NCBI GenBank assembly: GCA_008973525.1
Contig: WACJ01000077.1
Location: forward strand, 806,001 to 870,000
DNA length: 64,000 nucleotides
From: Stenopsyche tienmushanensis
Lineage: Eukaryota; Arthropoda; Insecta; Trichoptera; Stenopsychidae
Direction of reading: 5' to 3'
A model generated the notes under the pieces. It had not been told where the DNA came from, made no database searches, and saw only the letters and a list, made by a program, of their open reading frames with translations. This document shows, piece after piece, positions 11,460-22,360 of this stretch (position 1 is its first letter; every line of letters begins with the position of its first letter). The translations under genes were made by a program, and so were the position numbers.

Positions 11460-12143
11460 CAGTGTTTCTCAACGTGCACTGGTGCACCGCGAGCTTATTA
11501 CAAGTGCACCGCGAAAAAATTGGTAAAAACGAAAAATTCTGCCAAAACAGTGAAAACCGAAAAAGTCGTTGGCGAAATTATGAAAGTCAAGAAAAAGAGT
11601 TAATGTAATTTTGAATTAGCCAAATCAATTGCGCGTATGTTAACCGTTTAACGTAGACTTTGGGTATTCTACGCCTCGCAGCCGCAGTCTTTTCAAAGTG
11701 GAGTAAATAAACATGCTGTGGAGAAACAATCGTCTTTGAAATCCAGCACCATCACCCTGTGGAATCCTTCTCGTTAACGTTACGGGAGACGCGGCAGTCG
11801 CAGGCCGTCAGAAGCTCTATGAACGGAGGTAACTGGGACTGGTCGACAGAAGCAACACGAACATAACTGGGCCCCGGTATTCAGCTGAGACTTCTCGCCT
11901 ACGTTACAATGGATACATTTATTACCAAACGAAATCGTGAATCAGACCAAAATATTAATGACACAGGGAGTACAAGTGAAAGAAGTAGTGACGATATTAC
12001 TAGACATCATACGTCTCATACAAAAGAAAATGTATCCAGTAAAATCAGAAAAAATAATCGACAATATTCTGAAGAATATTTATGTTTCGGTTTTACGTAT
12101 TTTTACGCATTATGTATTTAACTCAAAGTATGAGTATATTTGA
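11460..12143 (+). mobile_element. hAT element 5' part with transposase N-terminal remnant
   Basis: The left end reads CAGTGTTTCTCAACGTGCAC, a hAT-type terminus, followed by GTGCACCGCGA repeats. A reading frame at 11909-12121 starts MDTFITKRNRESDQ and reaches RKNNRQYSEEYLCFGFT, the pattern that opens ZBED5/SCAND3-like hAT transposases. The BED zinc finger and everything after it are missing: the frame leaves the family pattern after FGFT. The right end was not found. The catalytic fragment at 15296 could come from a related element but is 3 kb away, beyond other elements. Confidence 0.7.
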
Positions 12144-12298
12144 AAACTTCGGTATTTCGGATTGATATTGCGCTATTCGAAAGACTTACCTAAAACAAAG
12201 AATTTAAACATCCATTAGACCAAATATTTTGTGTGTATATTTTAGATGATAAATTAAATGATAGCTCAAATTTATCTTGTAAATCTTATTATCCTTAC

Positions 12299-12402
12299 CT
12301 GAGAGCTCTTACTGCATGAATTTTGAAGTCCTGGACACCTTTGGAATTTGGTTCACCAGCAGTTCTTTTGAACCACACTGTACACTTTTTCACAACGTCC
12401 AT
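12299..12402 (-). CDS. Candidate internal coding exon, minus strand
   Basis: On the minus strand an open segment starts MDVVKKCTVWFKRTAGEPNS and ends KIHAVRAL plus two bases. It is bounded by an AG (GTTTAG, weak pyrimidine tract) and by a strong donor, CAG/GTAAGG, at 12298. At 104 bases it is of ordinary exon size. The composition is richer in GC than the surroundings. I do not recognise the protein, and no partner exon was found nearby. A transposon origin cannot be excluded. Confidence 0.35.
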
Positions 12403-13819
12403 CTAAACTTAAGACTATTGATTGATCAAGGCTGGTCGATTTCGTAATCAAACAATTGCGGATTGCTTTTATATTAAACACGATTTCATACCTGAAATTA
12501 AATATTTGACACATTTTAGTCCAATTATTTAGCTGATGATAAATTTTTAAAATGGTATATGATGTATTTTCTTTAATCTAAGGAAAAATTGATGCTTAAT
12601 GAAGCTTTTAGCTATGAAATGCTAAATGAATCACTTCCGAATATCGTATTTTACATATACATTTGAATGTTAGTCGTGACTTTAAAAAAATGATACAAAA
12701 ATCGGACCTAAATCCTACATCTTAAAATAGACATCTTGATTTTCCAATCCACTATGAGTATTATTTCCGATCTGTGTTCTTGAAATCTCAATGCAATTGT
12801 TCAACATTAAACATTTCGATAATAAGCCTAATAATCGTATTACAATATACTTAAAAACTTTGACTACTTGCCTCAATATTTTAGCTGCATGACGATTAGG
12901 ATACAGTCTGGAACACGGATCACATTCCGGAACGACACAACACTCTGTGTATTAAAAAATATCACTTAACATACGCACATGCACATCCTAATCTGTGAAA
13001 ATAAAATATAGCTCTGCACCAAATATTGTTGCATAGCATAAACTCGACGCCTAAACTGGACGGACAAATTGAAACGCATTTATGACAAATTATTAATATT
13101 TACAAGAAAAACTATTTTTTTAAAATCATGGGATTAAATAAGCTGCTGCGATATATTCCCAAAAATATAATTTTTCAAAAAAAAATCACCATCCTTTTCG
13201 TTGCATAAATATATTATTTTTTAATGAATTTCAAATTTGATAAAAATATTTTTGGGAATATATCAAAAGAGCTCATCTCAGAGAGAATCTCATGCATTAT
13301 TTCGATAGTTTTTCATAATAATTTTCATTTAGTATTAATACATTTATATTCGTACGCTCAGTTGAGCCGTCGAATTAAGCTAGGCGACAATCAGTGCGTG
13401 TTCGGTTCTTAGGTTATACGGTTTGGCTTAATCGCCAGAGGGATATATATTAATAAATAAAGTGCAGTGTTGTTCCAGAATGCGTCCCGTACTCCAGGAT
13501 CTATCCTGAACGTCATGCAGCGTCGATACTCAGGCAAATGTTCTTAGTTTTTTAAATGTTTTGTACTGCGACTTATAGTAAATTGGAGGTCCTTGATGTC
13601 TTAAGATGTAGGATTTAAAGCCGATAAATTATGTTTTTTTTAAAGCCGCGATAAACTTTTGATTTTATTGTCACAATAGACTCTTACATAGAGTGCGGAA
13701 TAAGATGTCGATGGTTGAATACAGTAGGATGGTTTCAATGGGTATCTGATGAGCTGTGCGCCTGGTCGTGGCGGAATCTTCAAATCGTCATGCAGTCTGA
13801 CCGCTGAGGAAAGATTCAT
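12403..13819. other. No recognised gene; contains a 19-bp perfect inverted repeat
   Basis: This is AT-rich DNA. GATATATTCCCAAAAATAT at 13150-13168 is repeated in inverted orientation at 13246-13264 with a 77-base spacer. From about 13640 to 13819 the composition becomes more even but holds no recognisable gene; this is the flank next to the RTE tail. Confidence 0.4.
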
Positions 13820-14905
13820 AATCATCATCATCATCATCAGTCTGTATTCGTCCACCGTTGAACGCATGAGTCTTCATCCCTCTCGATCCTCCGCTTTCCG
13901 CATCCAACTTCATCCTGCTATTCTTTCGATGTCGTCAGTCTTACAGGGGTCTCCACTCCAACACTTTTCTTCCCCATCGACCGTCGTTTCTTCGACACAT
14001 TTGTCTCCCCCATTGCCACTTAAATGTGTCAATTCTTTCGGTAGCGTCTACTACTCGAGTTCTTCTTCGGATATCCTCGTTTCTGATTCTATATTATAAA
14101 GACACTCCGAGCATAGATCTCTCTATGGCACGCTGGGAAAACTTTATTCTGTGTAAAATGCCTGATATTAGATTCCACGTCTTCGTGGGTTAACACTGGG
14201 ATGATGCGTTGGTTAAATGCTGCCATCCCAGTGGTATTCGTCTGTCAATTTCTGTTGAGAAATTCTGTCATCCTAGTTGTATGACTTGTCCCAGATAAGT
14301 GTATTCATTTTCAAACTCAATTTGTGTTCCCCCAATGGATATCGCCCCGAAGGTCTGAGAATTGTGACTATTTATCATGGCTTCGATTTTATCCATGTTC
14401 ATTTTCAGACAAATTTTACTTGACACTTCGTTTAGGTCTTGGAGCATGTCTTGAAGCTTTTCAGACGATTCGGCTATTGATACTATGTCACAATTTCTCC
14501 ACTTGTGTGTTGTCAATACTGTGTCGGCACTTTTTCCAAGATAGCAGTTTAAACATATCTTCCAAAGCGTTTATGATAAGCTTGGGAGATAGTTTATATT
14601 ACAGCGTTGTAGTGAGTCTAAAACTGCCCAAGAAAGACAGTGGCTGATTATATTTTTCGGTTTTCTGGATGATTTGTCTTAGTATGTGGATATGCTCGAT
14701 GATACTAAAGCCTTTTCTAAATCCAGCCTGTTCTCGAGGTTGAAATTTGTCAAATCGATCTGCCAGCCTATTAGTTTTAACTCTAGAGAATACTTTATAT
14801 ATATATGGGAGAGAAGCGAAATTGGACGATAGTTCTCAAGCAATGAATTGTCTCCTTTTTTAAAAAGTAATACATTCCAGGCCTTCGGGGCTTCCCTATG
14901 TACCC
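13820..14905 (-). pseudogene. RTE-clade non-LTR retrotransposon, 3' part of reverse transcriptase
   Basis: Read on the minus strand from about 14900, it has a degraded fingers/palm region: QAGFRKGFSIIEHIHILRQI (about 14735-14675), then KTEKYNQP. After a gap comes DIVSIAESSEKLQDMLQDLN, then KMNMDKIEAM, and EYTYLGQVIQLG near 14270. The end carries RRRTRVVDATERI, FKWQWGRQM and WGRKVLEWRPL (14070-13940). It stops in a (GAT)n tail at 13821-13839, a usual RTE 3' end. The catalytic FADD has decayed to NCD before IVSIAES. The 5' endonuclease half is absent. Several frameshifts make it inactive. Confidence 0.88.
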
Positions 14906-14944
14906 AGTTAAAGAGTTAAGATTTAGTTGTTTTTAATTATTAGG

Positions 14945-15285
14945 AGTACCGTGAACCAGTGACCTGCCAAACTATGCTGCATTTTTTAAAAACCACCAGT
15001 AATCAGAAAGAGCAATATATGGAGAACAAAGTATCCCTTGAGCGTTTCCAAATATTTTTTTACGAATTTCGCGACAAAAGATCGAGCGTTATCATGCAGA
15101 AGAATAACTTTGTAATGTTATTGTTTGTATTTCAGCCATATTTATTGTAAAGGACAGCTTAAACGAATCAATTCCGACCGATTGCCCGTAATGGAATTGC
15201 TAGGTTGCAGCAGCTCATAGAGCACAGCCCTTTTGGTTCCACCAGATACACTGTATGATCTTCGAATCGTGAATATTTAGCTTCG
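14945..15285 (-). pseudogene. mariner transposase C-terminal fragment, minus strand
   Basis: On the minus strand the translation, with frameshifts, reads KLNIHDSKIIQCIWWNQKG, RAVLYELLQP, then VILLHDNARSFVAKFVKKYL, and near the end MQHSLAGHWFT. These match the mariner order: CIWWDQKG, LYYELL, the HDNARPH block with the second catalytic Asp, and the HxLxGxxF block. The PYSPDLAPSD block between the last two is largely lost. No terminal repeat was identified. It abuts the hAT fragment at 15296. Confidence 0.85.
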
Positions 15286-15295
15286 GTGTTGATTC

Positions 15296-15478
15296 ACAGA
15301 AGAAGAAAAGGAAATTATGAAAATTCCTCTTTCAAACGATACAATAAGAAGAAGAATTTTAAATATGTCGGATGATATTGAGAAAACAGTTGCCAATAAA
15401 CTTTCCAAACGACATTTTGCTATACAAGTCGACGAATCTACTGACATATCTATCATCAATCACTTTTAAGCGGTGCTA
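15296..15478 (+). pseudogene. hAT transposase catalytic-region fragment
   Basis: An open stretch reads IPLSNDTIRRRILNMSDDIE and then FAIQVDESTDISII, ending in TAA at 15476. The order PLSNxTVxRRI, MSxDIE, and LQxDESTDIS is that of ZBED5/GTF2IRD2-type hAT transposases, with the first catalytic Asp in VDESTDIS retained. Only about 60 codons survive. It could be part of the same old element as the 5' end at 11460, broken up by later insertions, but I cannot show that. Confidence 0.8.
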
Positions 15479-16989
15479 GACTTTAGCATAACGACGGCAT
15501 GATAATATATTCTGGAATTTAAAATTGGATTTAACCAAAGAAGAAAGACAATATTATGCAGATATTGGATCATATGTCTGTAAAATTCTTAAGGATTTAA
15601 GACTTAGATTTATGATAATAACTGATTAAATTAGAGTTTCTTAATATTTACGACCTGGTAACAGAGCGATAATGCTTTAGCTTTATTTATTATATTTCAT
15701 GAACGATATTGAAAGTATTTTTGAAGCAGAGTCATCTCAATAAAGGTATGGACCGTCATCTTCTTTGACGTCAAATATTTTTGTTATATTTGAAATGTTG
15801 TTATGGTAAAAATAGCCTAAATAAAAGCCATAAATAACAGTTCACACAGTAAATTGTTAAGAGGCAATATCTAAAAAGAAGACTCTTCAGGTGTTATTAT
15901 AAAGCCGACGTGCCTAAGCATTGACGAACGGAAAACATTAATTTATATAACTGTTAATTGAGAAGAAGTGTGAATTTTATATAAAAATTAAGTTGGTTAT
16001 AAAGAAAAAAAAACGACACGAAGAACAGTTACATAAGTTCATTGAACAATTTATTCTGTTAAAAATCGCCTCGAAAATTAATCCATCAGCCATATGATTT
16101 ATGATCTATTCTCCAATATAAGATACAATGTTTGTGCGATTAATTAACGATCGCCGAAGTATTCTTTATCAAAACACTTGGATATCCTTTGGTGTCACAA
16201 TTAGTGGGTGTTTTGATAAAAACACGCCTTTTTACGGACATTACCGTCGTGAAAAAATGAAAGCCCGAAGCTCTTATAATCATTGCTAACACGAAGAATA
16301 AGTAAATAATTATACAGCGATGCATGACTGTGCACGGTCACTTCTTGCCGAGAAATCAAAATAAAGTGTGATGATTGATGATGATGATGATGATGCTGGT
16401 GATAGGTCTCTCAAATGTTGGATTTTAAATGTGTTTCTCGACATATTTCACACCCTTGTTTGGCTCAAGCGCCCCGGAGGAAAGCTTTGAATAATCGTGC
16501 AAGTATTTCTTAAATTACGTTATTAACACATTATGTACGGGAAGTATATTTTTATGAATTACGTTATTGTTATAACATTTAATATAATTCCCAATACACA
16601 GAGTGATCAAAATTTTGTTTAAGTTTTTTCTTTTTTTACAGTCTACATTTTATTTGTGTATCAAACTTCAGTGATTTAATTTGAATCTTCAACGTGTATT
16701 TATAAAGTTCAAAATATACTGAGACATTTGTGGTCCTAAAATTATGAAGCAGAAGACTGCAAAAAGTATGCAAATTATTACAATGCTTTAATATATGTTA
16801 ATATATTCTTTTAAATATCACTCGGTGATACAATGATATATATATTATACTATGAAAATATAGATCCTCCCCTCTTAAAATATGCAAAAACTCTTAATAA
16901 AATACATTATTATAACTTTTATAATCAATAAAAATATAATTAAAATCATTTGATGGAAATTTAGGATGATATTCAAAGTGACCTATTAA
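15479..16989. other. No recognised gene; GAT microsatellite at about 16371-16393
   Basis: This is AT-rich DNA without a recognisable coding region. A short (GAT)n tract near 16371 resembles an RTE tail, but no RTE sequence precedes it on either strand. Confidence 0.4.
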
Positions 16990-17349
16990 CCATTTGTGAA
17001 TTAATTTAAAATCATCATAATCTTAGAGGCCATATATGCTTGTCCGCCACTTATCGTTGTACAAATTCATTTATCTATCAGGACCGCCACAGCGTGTATG
17101 AAACTTGTACATAAATATATAAACACTGCCAATAGCACAAAATATTCGATAATTTCTTTGCATAAACATAAACAATACATCATTATTAGTCGATAAATTT
17201 GGGTTAACTATCTATACAATCATACGATGTACACAAGATACTCTCTCCGTCTCTGTATCTCTTCAAACTCAACGTGCAAGACACTCTCCGTCTCTGTCTG
17301 TCTCCAACACAACGTGTAAGAATGTTCTTTTTTTTAACTATTTGAGGGA
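16990..17349 (-). mobile_element. TTAA-target MITE, family 1 (piggyBac-like), two-unit form
   Basis: It is flanked by TTAA at 16986-16989 and 17350-17353. Terminal repeats are imperfect: CCATTTGTG here, CCCTTTGAGTAGTGAG in better copies, and TCCCTCAAATAG from the other side. Inside, an ATCATCATAATCTTAGA stretch, a TCAGGACCGCCACAGCGTGT stretch and a pyrimidine-rich tandem block (two units of ACTCTCTCCGTCTCTGT...AACGTG) match copies at 50928, 52750, 53665 and 61188. There is no coding capacity. TTAA targeting plus a CCY start points to piggyBac-type mobilisation. Confidence 0.75.
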
Positions 17350-18159
17350 TTAAACAAATTGCAAATCGTTTGTTGTTAAATATAAATACCGCAAAGATAT
17401 TTTGATAAGAAGACTAATCAATATTTGAAATTACTTAACAAATTATATTGATATAAACGGACTGCGGATCTTCGTTTGAGGAGCATTGCTATATAACCAT
17501 TCAGAATGATGGAACATTGCAATCCTATGCATTTCTGAGTATCCTGTTTTTGTCTTGTGCAATTCAATCAAATAGGTTAAGATTGCATATTCCGTATTTA
17601 TTTAATTTGAAATTTGTCTTTATTCTAAATGTTTAAAATGTAGTCAACCATGGCTTGGAAAAATGAAAACCAAAGAAAGAAGTTATCATACGTTATACAC
17701 GCATTTATTCTAATATCTTAATGAAGGATTAGTCATAAGTAATTGATATAAATAGAAAATGGTAAGGATATTTTAACTTTTTTCGATTTGTATTATGAAA
17801 ACACCCAAAATATAATAGAAGAATTCTTGGCAAAAATACAGAAATTTTTCGATGATTTCGAGATATTTCGATGAACCAATTTTATACATGAAGTTTAATA
17901 ATAGTATTGTAATGCGAAGAACAGACAAGCCGCAGGTTCTGACACCAGTGTAAAGTGAAATGGTCCCCGTTTTCACGTGTTCGTAAAGATGGCCGCGTTT
18001 GCGTATGGATTCATTCTTCTATCGGACCGCAGTAAACTCTTTCGTTTTAAGTATTCTTTTTATTTAATATAAGGCGAGAGAGATTACAGCCACGAGCATA
18101 CGTCCATGTCAGGATTGTGGAAATAAATTAACACATTGACTAAACTGAGAGTATTTCTA
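17350..18159. other. No recognised gene
   Basis: This is AT-rich. An open minus-strand frame at 17773-17976 lacks any recognised motif. No repeat family of the window occurs here. Confidence 0.35.
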
Positions 18160-18292
18160 TTTCCGATCGATCGTCTCGATCCAGATTTAGTCAGATTTTC
18201 TAGCCCTCAAAAAGCTATACTGAGAGGATTATTGATGTCGGGCAGGACTTCATATGAGTGACCGATTTCTAATCACAATTAAAATTTAATTT
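18160..18292. repeat. Dispersed repeat fragment shared with 9726-9855
   Basis: It contains CGATCGATCGTCTCGATCCA, TTTAGTCAGATTTTCT, ACTGA, GTCGGGCAGGAC and GAGTGACCGATTT in the same order as at 9726. Parts of the 5' section also recur at 63867-63900. The class is unknown. Confidence 0.4.
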
Positions 18293-18360
18293 ACAAATAT
18301 CGCCTTCATTCATTGTCCTATTTTATCGAAAAGCTTCTATTAAAAATAACCCTATAAAAT

Positions 18361-19075
18361 CAAACCTCTTTTTGTGCGATTTTTTTGGTGCGATTTCGAA
18401 GTTATGCTGTTTTTTTTGCAGCATTTTTTTCTTTTTTTTTAATTTCATAAAGAGTACGTATCGAGATATTTTGGATAAAATAAGAAATAAATCATCAAAA
18501 CTAACCTAAAATTGGAAAAAAATAATCATTTCAGACTGTGTAAAACATATTGCATCTGTTATCGCTGATTATACCACCATGTTCTTTATTCTGGTTTAGA
18601 TTTTTGAAAAAATTGTTTTCGTTTTTTTTGCATTTTTCCAATATTTTGACTTTTAAAAATACATTCTCCAAAGGAATTTCCAAGATTCCATTTTTTTCTT
18701 TTTTGTTTTTCTCGAAACTACTTTTTTCAACACGGTTGACATCATATCTATAAGTTTTAATTGGTTAATTTGCTTCAAACTGGGTACGAATTTTTCCTAT
18801 ATAACCCTCTATTATTCCTATCAGATTTATGTCAAAATTTATTTTTCAACTATTTAAAAAAAATAAAACTGATCAAATAAGGCCAAAAAATCACTTGACT
18901 ATTTTTTTTTCTTTTTTTTTTACTAACTTTTTTTATGTGATTTTATATAGCTGTTTCAAAGTTATGCAGTTTTAAAATCTATGGAACGCATCTTCACTTT
19001 TTCCATGTAAGTCATAGCTTTTTTGTGCGATTTTTCACGGAACGCATCTATCGCACAAAAAAGTGTTTAGGTATA
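18361..19075 (+). mobile_element. Tigger/pogo-like non-autonomous repeat, copy B (nearly full length)
   Basis: It begins CAAACCTCTTTTTGTGCG and ends CGCACAAAAAAGTGTTTAGG, which are roughly inverted repeats of each other. It carries all family landmarks: TTCGAAGTTATGCTGTTTT, the GTATCGAGATATTTTGGATA core, ATTTGCTTCAAACTGGGTAC, AAGGCCAAAAAATCACTTGA and GGAACGCATCT. At about 715 bp this is one of the most complete copies. It has no transposase reading frame. Confidence 0.65.
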
Positions 19076-20368
19076 ACTAGTGTATTTATATGTAAATGGC
19101 AATGTGAAATTATAAATATTTCATTTCAAATACAACTCGACTTTAATAATGGGAATATCAATATGAAATATAGTGGTGTACCAAATACATATCATGGTAG
19201 CACGTGGGTATTTTTAGCAGGGCATGGGAAAGGTTAAGAAGAAGATGACTGAGTTTTTGAAAATAAATTTTGACAAATTTACTTTTGGGGTTTATTTGTT
19301 TCCCCACATCAGAGTAAGAGAATTAAGATATAATAATTTTATTTTGTAATTATTAAATTATAAAATATTTTATAAAAGCCGTACATAAGGATCAAAAATG
19401 AGTATGTATTACTTATGATTAAAAAATCTTTGCATTATTGATCACCATCAGTCTTCATACAAGAGAAGCAAACATAATTGACAACAGTAGCCATTATCTC
19501 AGGAGACATCCAGTATACCGACTTTATCAGTCATGCCCTTAAATGGTAAACTATTCTTTTGTTCCATCTTCATTTCATATTTCAACATAGACTTTAAATT
19601 ATAATCACATACTGGACAATATTTATATATTCATTAAATATACTGGCGAGATAAATTATAGTTGGTCAATGAAGGTTCGAAGATCGCTAAACTTTGAATA
19701 TCCAGTATGCAATTTTCTCGGAATAATATTCGCTTTTTGTTGGCAATGAAGATTTTAGTTTATAGGCTTCCTACTAGTTTTTAGCCATTAAATTCATATA
19801 ACGTATTTCGTAATAGTGTATGCTAATTTCTTTTGAGCAAAGCATGCCGGGGTTCAAAGGACACGTATGCACACAGAGCGAATATAATTTTTCAATTCTG
19901 TGCACGACCAAAACATTGTTCAGGCGTCGAAGATAAAGATTAAATATTTCCATCAGATTTGAACTCTGAACCGAGAATGGCGATAGATTTACCGATCGGG
20001 GCGGGTCCTTAAACGACCCGGGCTTAATGCTTACCTTAAAACGTCAACGTTGGTATTTTTATGGACTTATAAGAGCCCTCAACGATAACAAGTATAAGAA
20101 ACGGCGCAATTAAAAACTTTTCGCATAGCTTCGGCGAAGAGATAAAACGACAAGACAGCTGCTAAAATTTGTCGACGCTTGTGCGGAATCTACAAAAAAC
20201 TTGCCGAAGAGTATTTATTGCAGATAAAATTGCTCCTCAGGATTCGATCCTTCGAGGTCTCTTTGAATTCGTAAATTAACCGCGGGTAGTATAAAATTTG
20301 ATTAAAGCTCATTGTATCCAAATTTACATCAAAATTTATGTGGCAATAATACATTAGCCACTTTAGTG
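19076..20368. other. No recognised gene
   Basis: This is AT-rich with a somewhat richer part at about 19840-20240. A minus-strand open frame at 20190-20396 overlaps the repeat at 20369 and is not protein-like. Nothing else was identified. Confidence 0.35.
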
Positions 20369-20470
20369 CAGGGCTTAGAACCGTAATGTTTTTCATTTTG
20401 GATCAGTTCCAAGCATTTATATCAATTCGGTTACGGTTTTCGTTCCGGGAACAACAAGGGGTTTTCCTGT
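20369..20470 (+). repeat. hAT-like terminal repeat fragment of the GAACCG family
   Basis: It starts CAGGGCTTAGAACCGTAATG and continues CAGTTCCAAGCATTTATATC, TTCGGTTACGGTTTTCGTTC. The same order is at 50604-50682, and related GAACCGAAAACCG blocks are at 42389-42498 and 51592-51700. The CAGGG start resembles a hAT terminus. No matching right end or 8-bp duplication was found. Confidence 0.45.
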
Positions 20471-20683
20471 CCTGGATTGACATTGTGATCATAAATTAGC
20501 AATAAAAAAAATTGGTAAATTCTTTTCTATATAATTTTTTAAAGTGAGTTTATAGCGGTAATTTCAAATAAATCATGTGATAAAAGCTTCTTAACTTACA
20601 GATTACAAGTCATTGGAAGTGAATATAAAATATTAGCCTGTTTATTTTTAAAGTGATCGTTAATAGTTTTAGTGTATACTTAA

Positions 20684-20861
20684 CACATTCCCGTCGGGTT
20701 ACGCATATAATTGCCTTTCACCTAACGCGGAGTGTATTTACGATCGCGTTAGATCTTTTATTTAAAGCCAATAAACACATAGCTAAAATGCACATGTATG
20801 TCTCCCGCATCTACCGATAGTATCCAAAACACGCACACATGTGTAACCCGATGGGAATGTG
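20684..20861. mobile_element. TTAA-target MITE, family 2 (178 bp)
   Basis: It is flanked by TTAA at 20680-20683 and 20862-20865. Inverted ends read CACATTCCCGTCGGGTTACG and, from the other side, CACATTCCCATCGGGTTACA. Other copies are at 34305-35575 (carrying a mariner) and 38873-39043. It is non-coding and relatively CpG-rich. TTAA targeting suggests a piggyBac-type source. Confidence 0.8.
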
Positions 20862-20941
20862 TTAATGGTGAAATATTTTGAATTGAAAGGATTTTTACTA
20901 CTACTTTACGTAGCTACAATAGGATTGTTTTTGCACTGGTT

Positions 20942-21640
20942 GGAGGTGAGCTTATCACTCGCTCTCTGACAATGGTATGTCCACAGGTATCTGTTCTGGG
21001 TTCTATGCTCCCGATAATACTCCCGCAAGATTGCGCACTAACAGCATATGCTGATGATCTTACTCTCACAACATGCGGAGATTTAAGATCACGCAAAGAA
21101 CAAATACAGCCTTAAGGATACTTTGGACATGGAATGAATAATAAAGTTCCTTTTGCAGCGTCAAAATTAAAAGCGGTTATGCTCAAGGGCAAACTCATGC
21201 GTTATCCATACATTTGGCTGGGTGAAGACCGTATAGTTTTCGATAAAAGCATTGTCTACCCGGGCGTAATCATCTCTGAGGGATGCAGATTCAGAGAAAA
21301 CATTAAAATTGCAACTGGCAAAGTGGCCAAGGCTTTTGGAAAAATGTCCAGACTGGCGGGTGCTGTTTGGGGTCTTGGGAGTAGACACCTCAGGATTGCC
21401 TATAAAGCCATCTAAGAGAGTATTGCCACATACAGAGCAGGAGCATGGGCGGATAGGCTTGCACAAAATTGCACACAACATTGCACAACGTTAGCCACTA
21501 CTAAGAATCACTGGAGCATACAAAAGAACTGTTACAGACAGCCTCCCTGTCCTTGCAGGGATCATGCCACTAGACCTAAAATTGCAAACAAAGGCTATGA
21601 GACACATTAAGCTGTTGAGGAGCATCGACATACATGTATG
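20942..21640 (+). pseudogene. R1-clade non-LTR retrotransposon fragment (reverse transcriptase)
   Basis: A frame with one stop (TAA at 21113) reads GELITRSLTMVCPQVSVLGS and then ALTAYADDLTL, with the catalytic YADD at 21047-21058. After the stop come NKVPFAASKLKAVMLKGKL, IVYPGVIISEGCRFREN, KMSRLAGAVWGLGSRHL and AYKAI. After a second stop and a frameshift near 21490 come LRITGAYKRTVTDSLPVLAG and IMPLDLKLQ. This order (TxGCPQGSVLGP, AYADDL, LPFAASKTKA, SRLA..VWGLGSRHL, LTGAYRTVSTDALPVLAG) is typical of R1-clade ORF2. The 5' endonuclease and the extreme 3' end are missing. It is dead. The tail joins fragments of TTAA MITE family 1. Confidence 0.92.
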
Positions 21641-21734
21641 TCCAAGTTCTCATGTCCCAAAAAGAGCACTCTTGCACATTTAAGCTCGGAGACAGACAGA
21701 GAAAGAGAGAACTTAGCGCAGTTCGGAAGACTGA

Positions 21735-22070
21735 GACGGATAGCTTCCTCACATGCATCGCATGATTGTATAGATCGTTAAGTCCAAATTTATCGACTTA
21801 TAATGATTTCGATTTCAAGTGTGTTATTTGTTTACGCAAAGAAACGACCGAATATTGTGTGTTATCGAGAGTGTTTGTTTATTTAACTGCTTGCCGTTCT
21901 TCTCTGCGTGTTGAAAGAGTCTTTATTCAATTATCTTTTCCTTCTAAATGAGGAGCAAATGAATCGATTTTTTGTGCATTGTTTATGTAAAGAAATGACG
22001 CGATCTTGTATTCACTATCAAGTGTTCATTTACAATTGAAGATTGTCTTACGCTGATTAGGAGCTGACAG
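21735..22070 (+). repeat. Two partial copies of TTAA MITE family 1 internal sequence
   Basis: 21755-21905 matches the middle of the family at 50928 (the GATTGTATAGATCGTTAA, AATTTATCGACT, TTCAAGTGTGTTATTTG, CGCAAAGAAA order). 21960-22030 repeats the second part again (AATCGATTTTTTGTGCATTG, TATGTAAAGAAATGACG). This head-to-tail arrangement is not seen in the other copies. No TTAA-bounded ends were found, so these look like captured pieces. Confidence 0.5.
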
Positions 22071-22116
22071 AAAGTAATCGGCGTAAAGCGATTATGACAT
22101 CAATGACTTCATCGAT

Positions 22117-22360
22117 TTTAAATTTGCTCGCTCCTCAACAGGTTAAAAAAGCACGTAGAATAATTAACCTGTTGAGGAGCGAGCAAATTTAAATTCCCGG
22201 CTCCGAACCGGTGAGGTTCATCGATGTTGAGGAGCATCGACATACATACATGTATGTCGATGCTCCTCAACAGCTTAAATTTGGTAACTCCAATTTATCA
22301 GCTGAGGAAGCAGATGGAATTCTTACGGAGCTCGATGAACCTCACCGGTTCGGAGCCGGG
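22117..22360. repeat. Three perfect inverted repeats, two of them nested
   Basis: (a) 30-bp arms at 22117-22146 and 22164-22193, loop 17 bases. (b) 22-bp arms at 22226-22247 and 22250-22271, loop of two bases, core CGACATACAT. (c) 29-bp arms at 22196-22224 and 22332-22360, which enclose (b). All arms are perfect. Arm (b) copies R1-derived sequence also present once at 21613-21636. The order could be produced by template switching of a polymerase or by foldback rearrangement. A plus-strand reading frame crosses part of it. Confidence 0.9.

Noticed and set aside
13640..13867. 75-codon minus frame with a run of Met (MMMMMIM)
   Set aside because: It reads through the RTE (GAT)n tail in a different frame; not a protein.
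16371..16393. GAT microsatellite as the tail of a second RTE
   Set aside because: No RTE coding residue found next to it on either strand.
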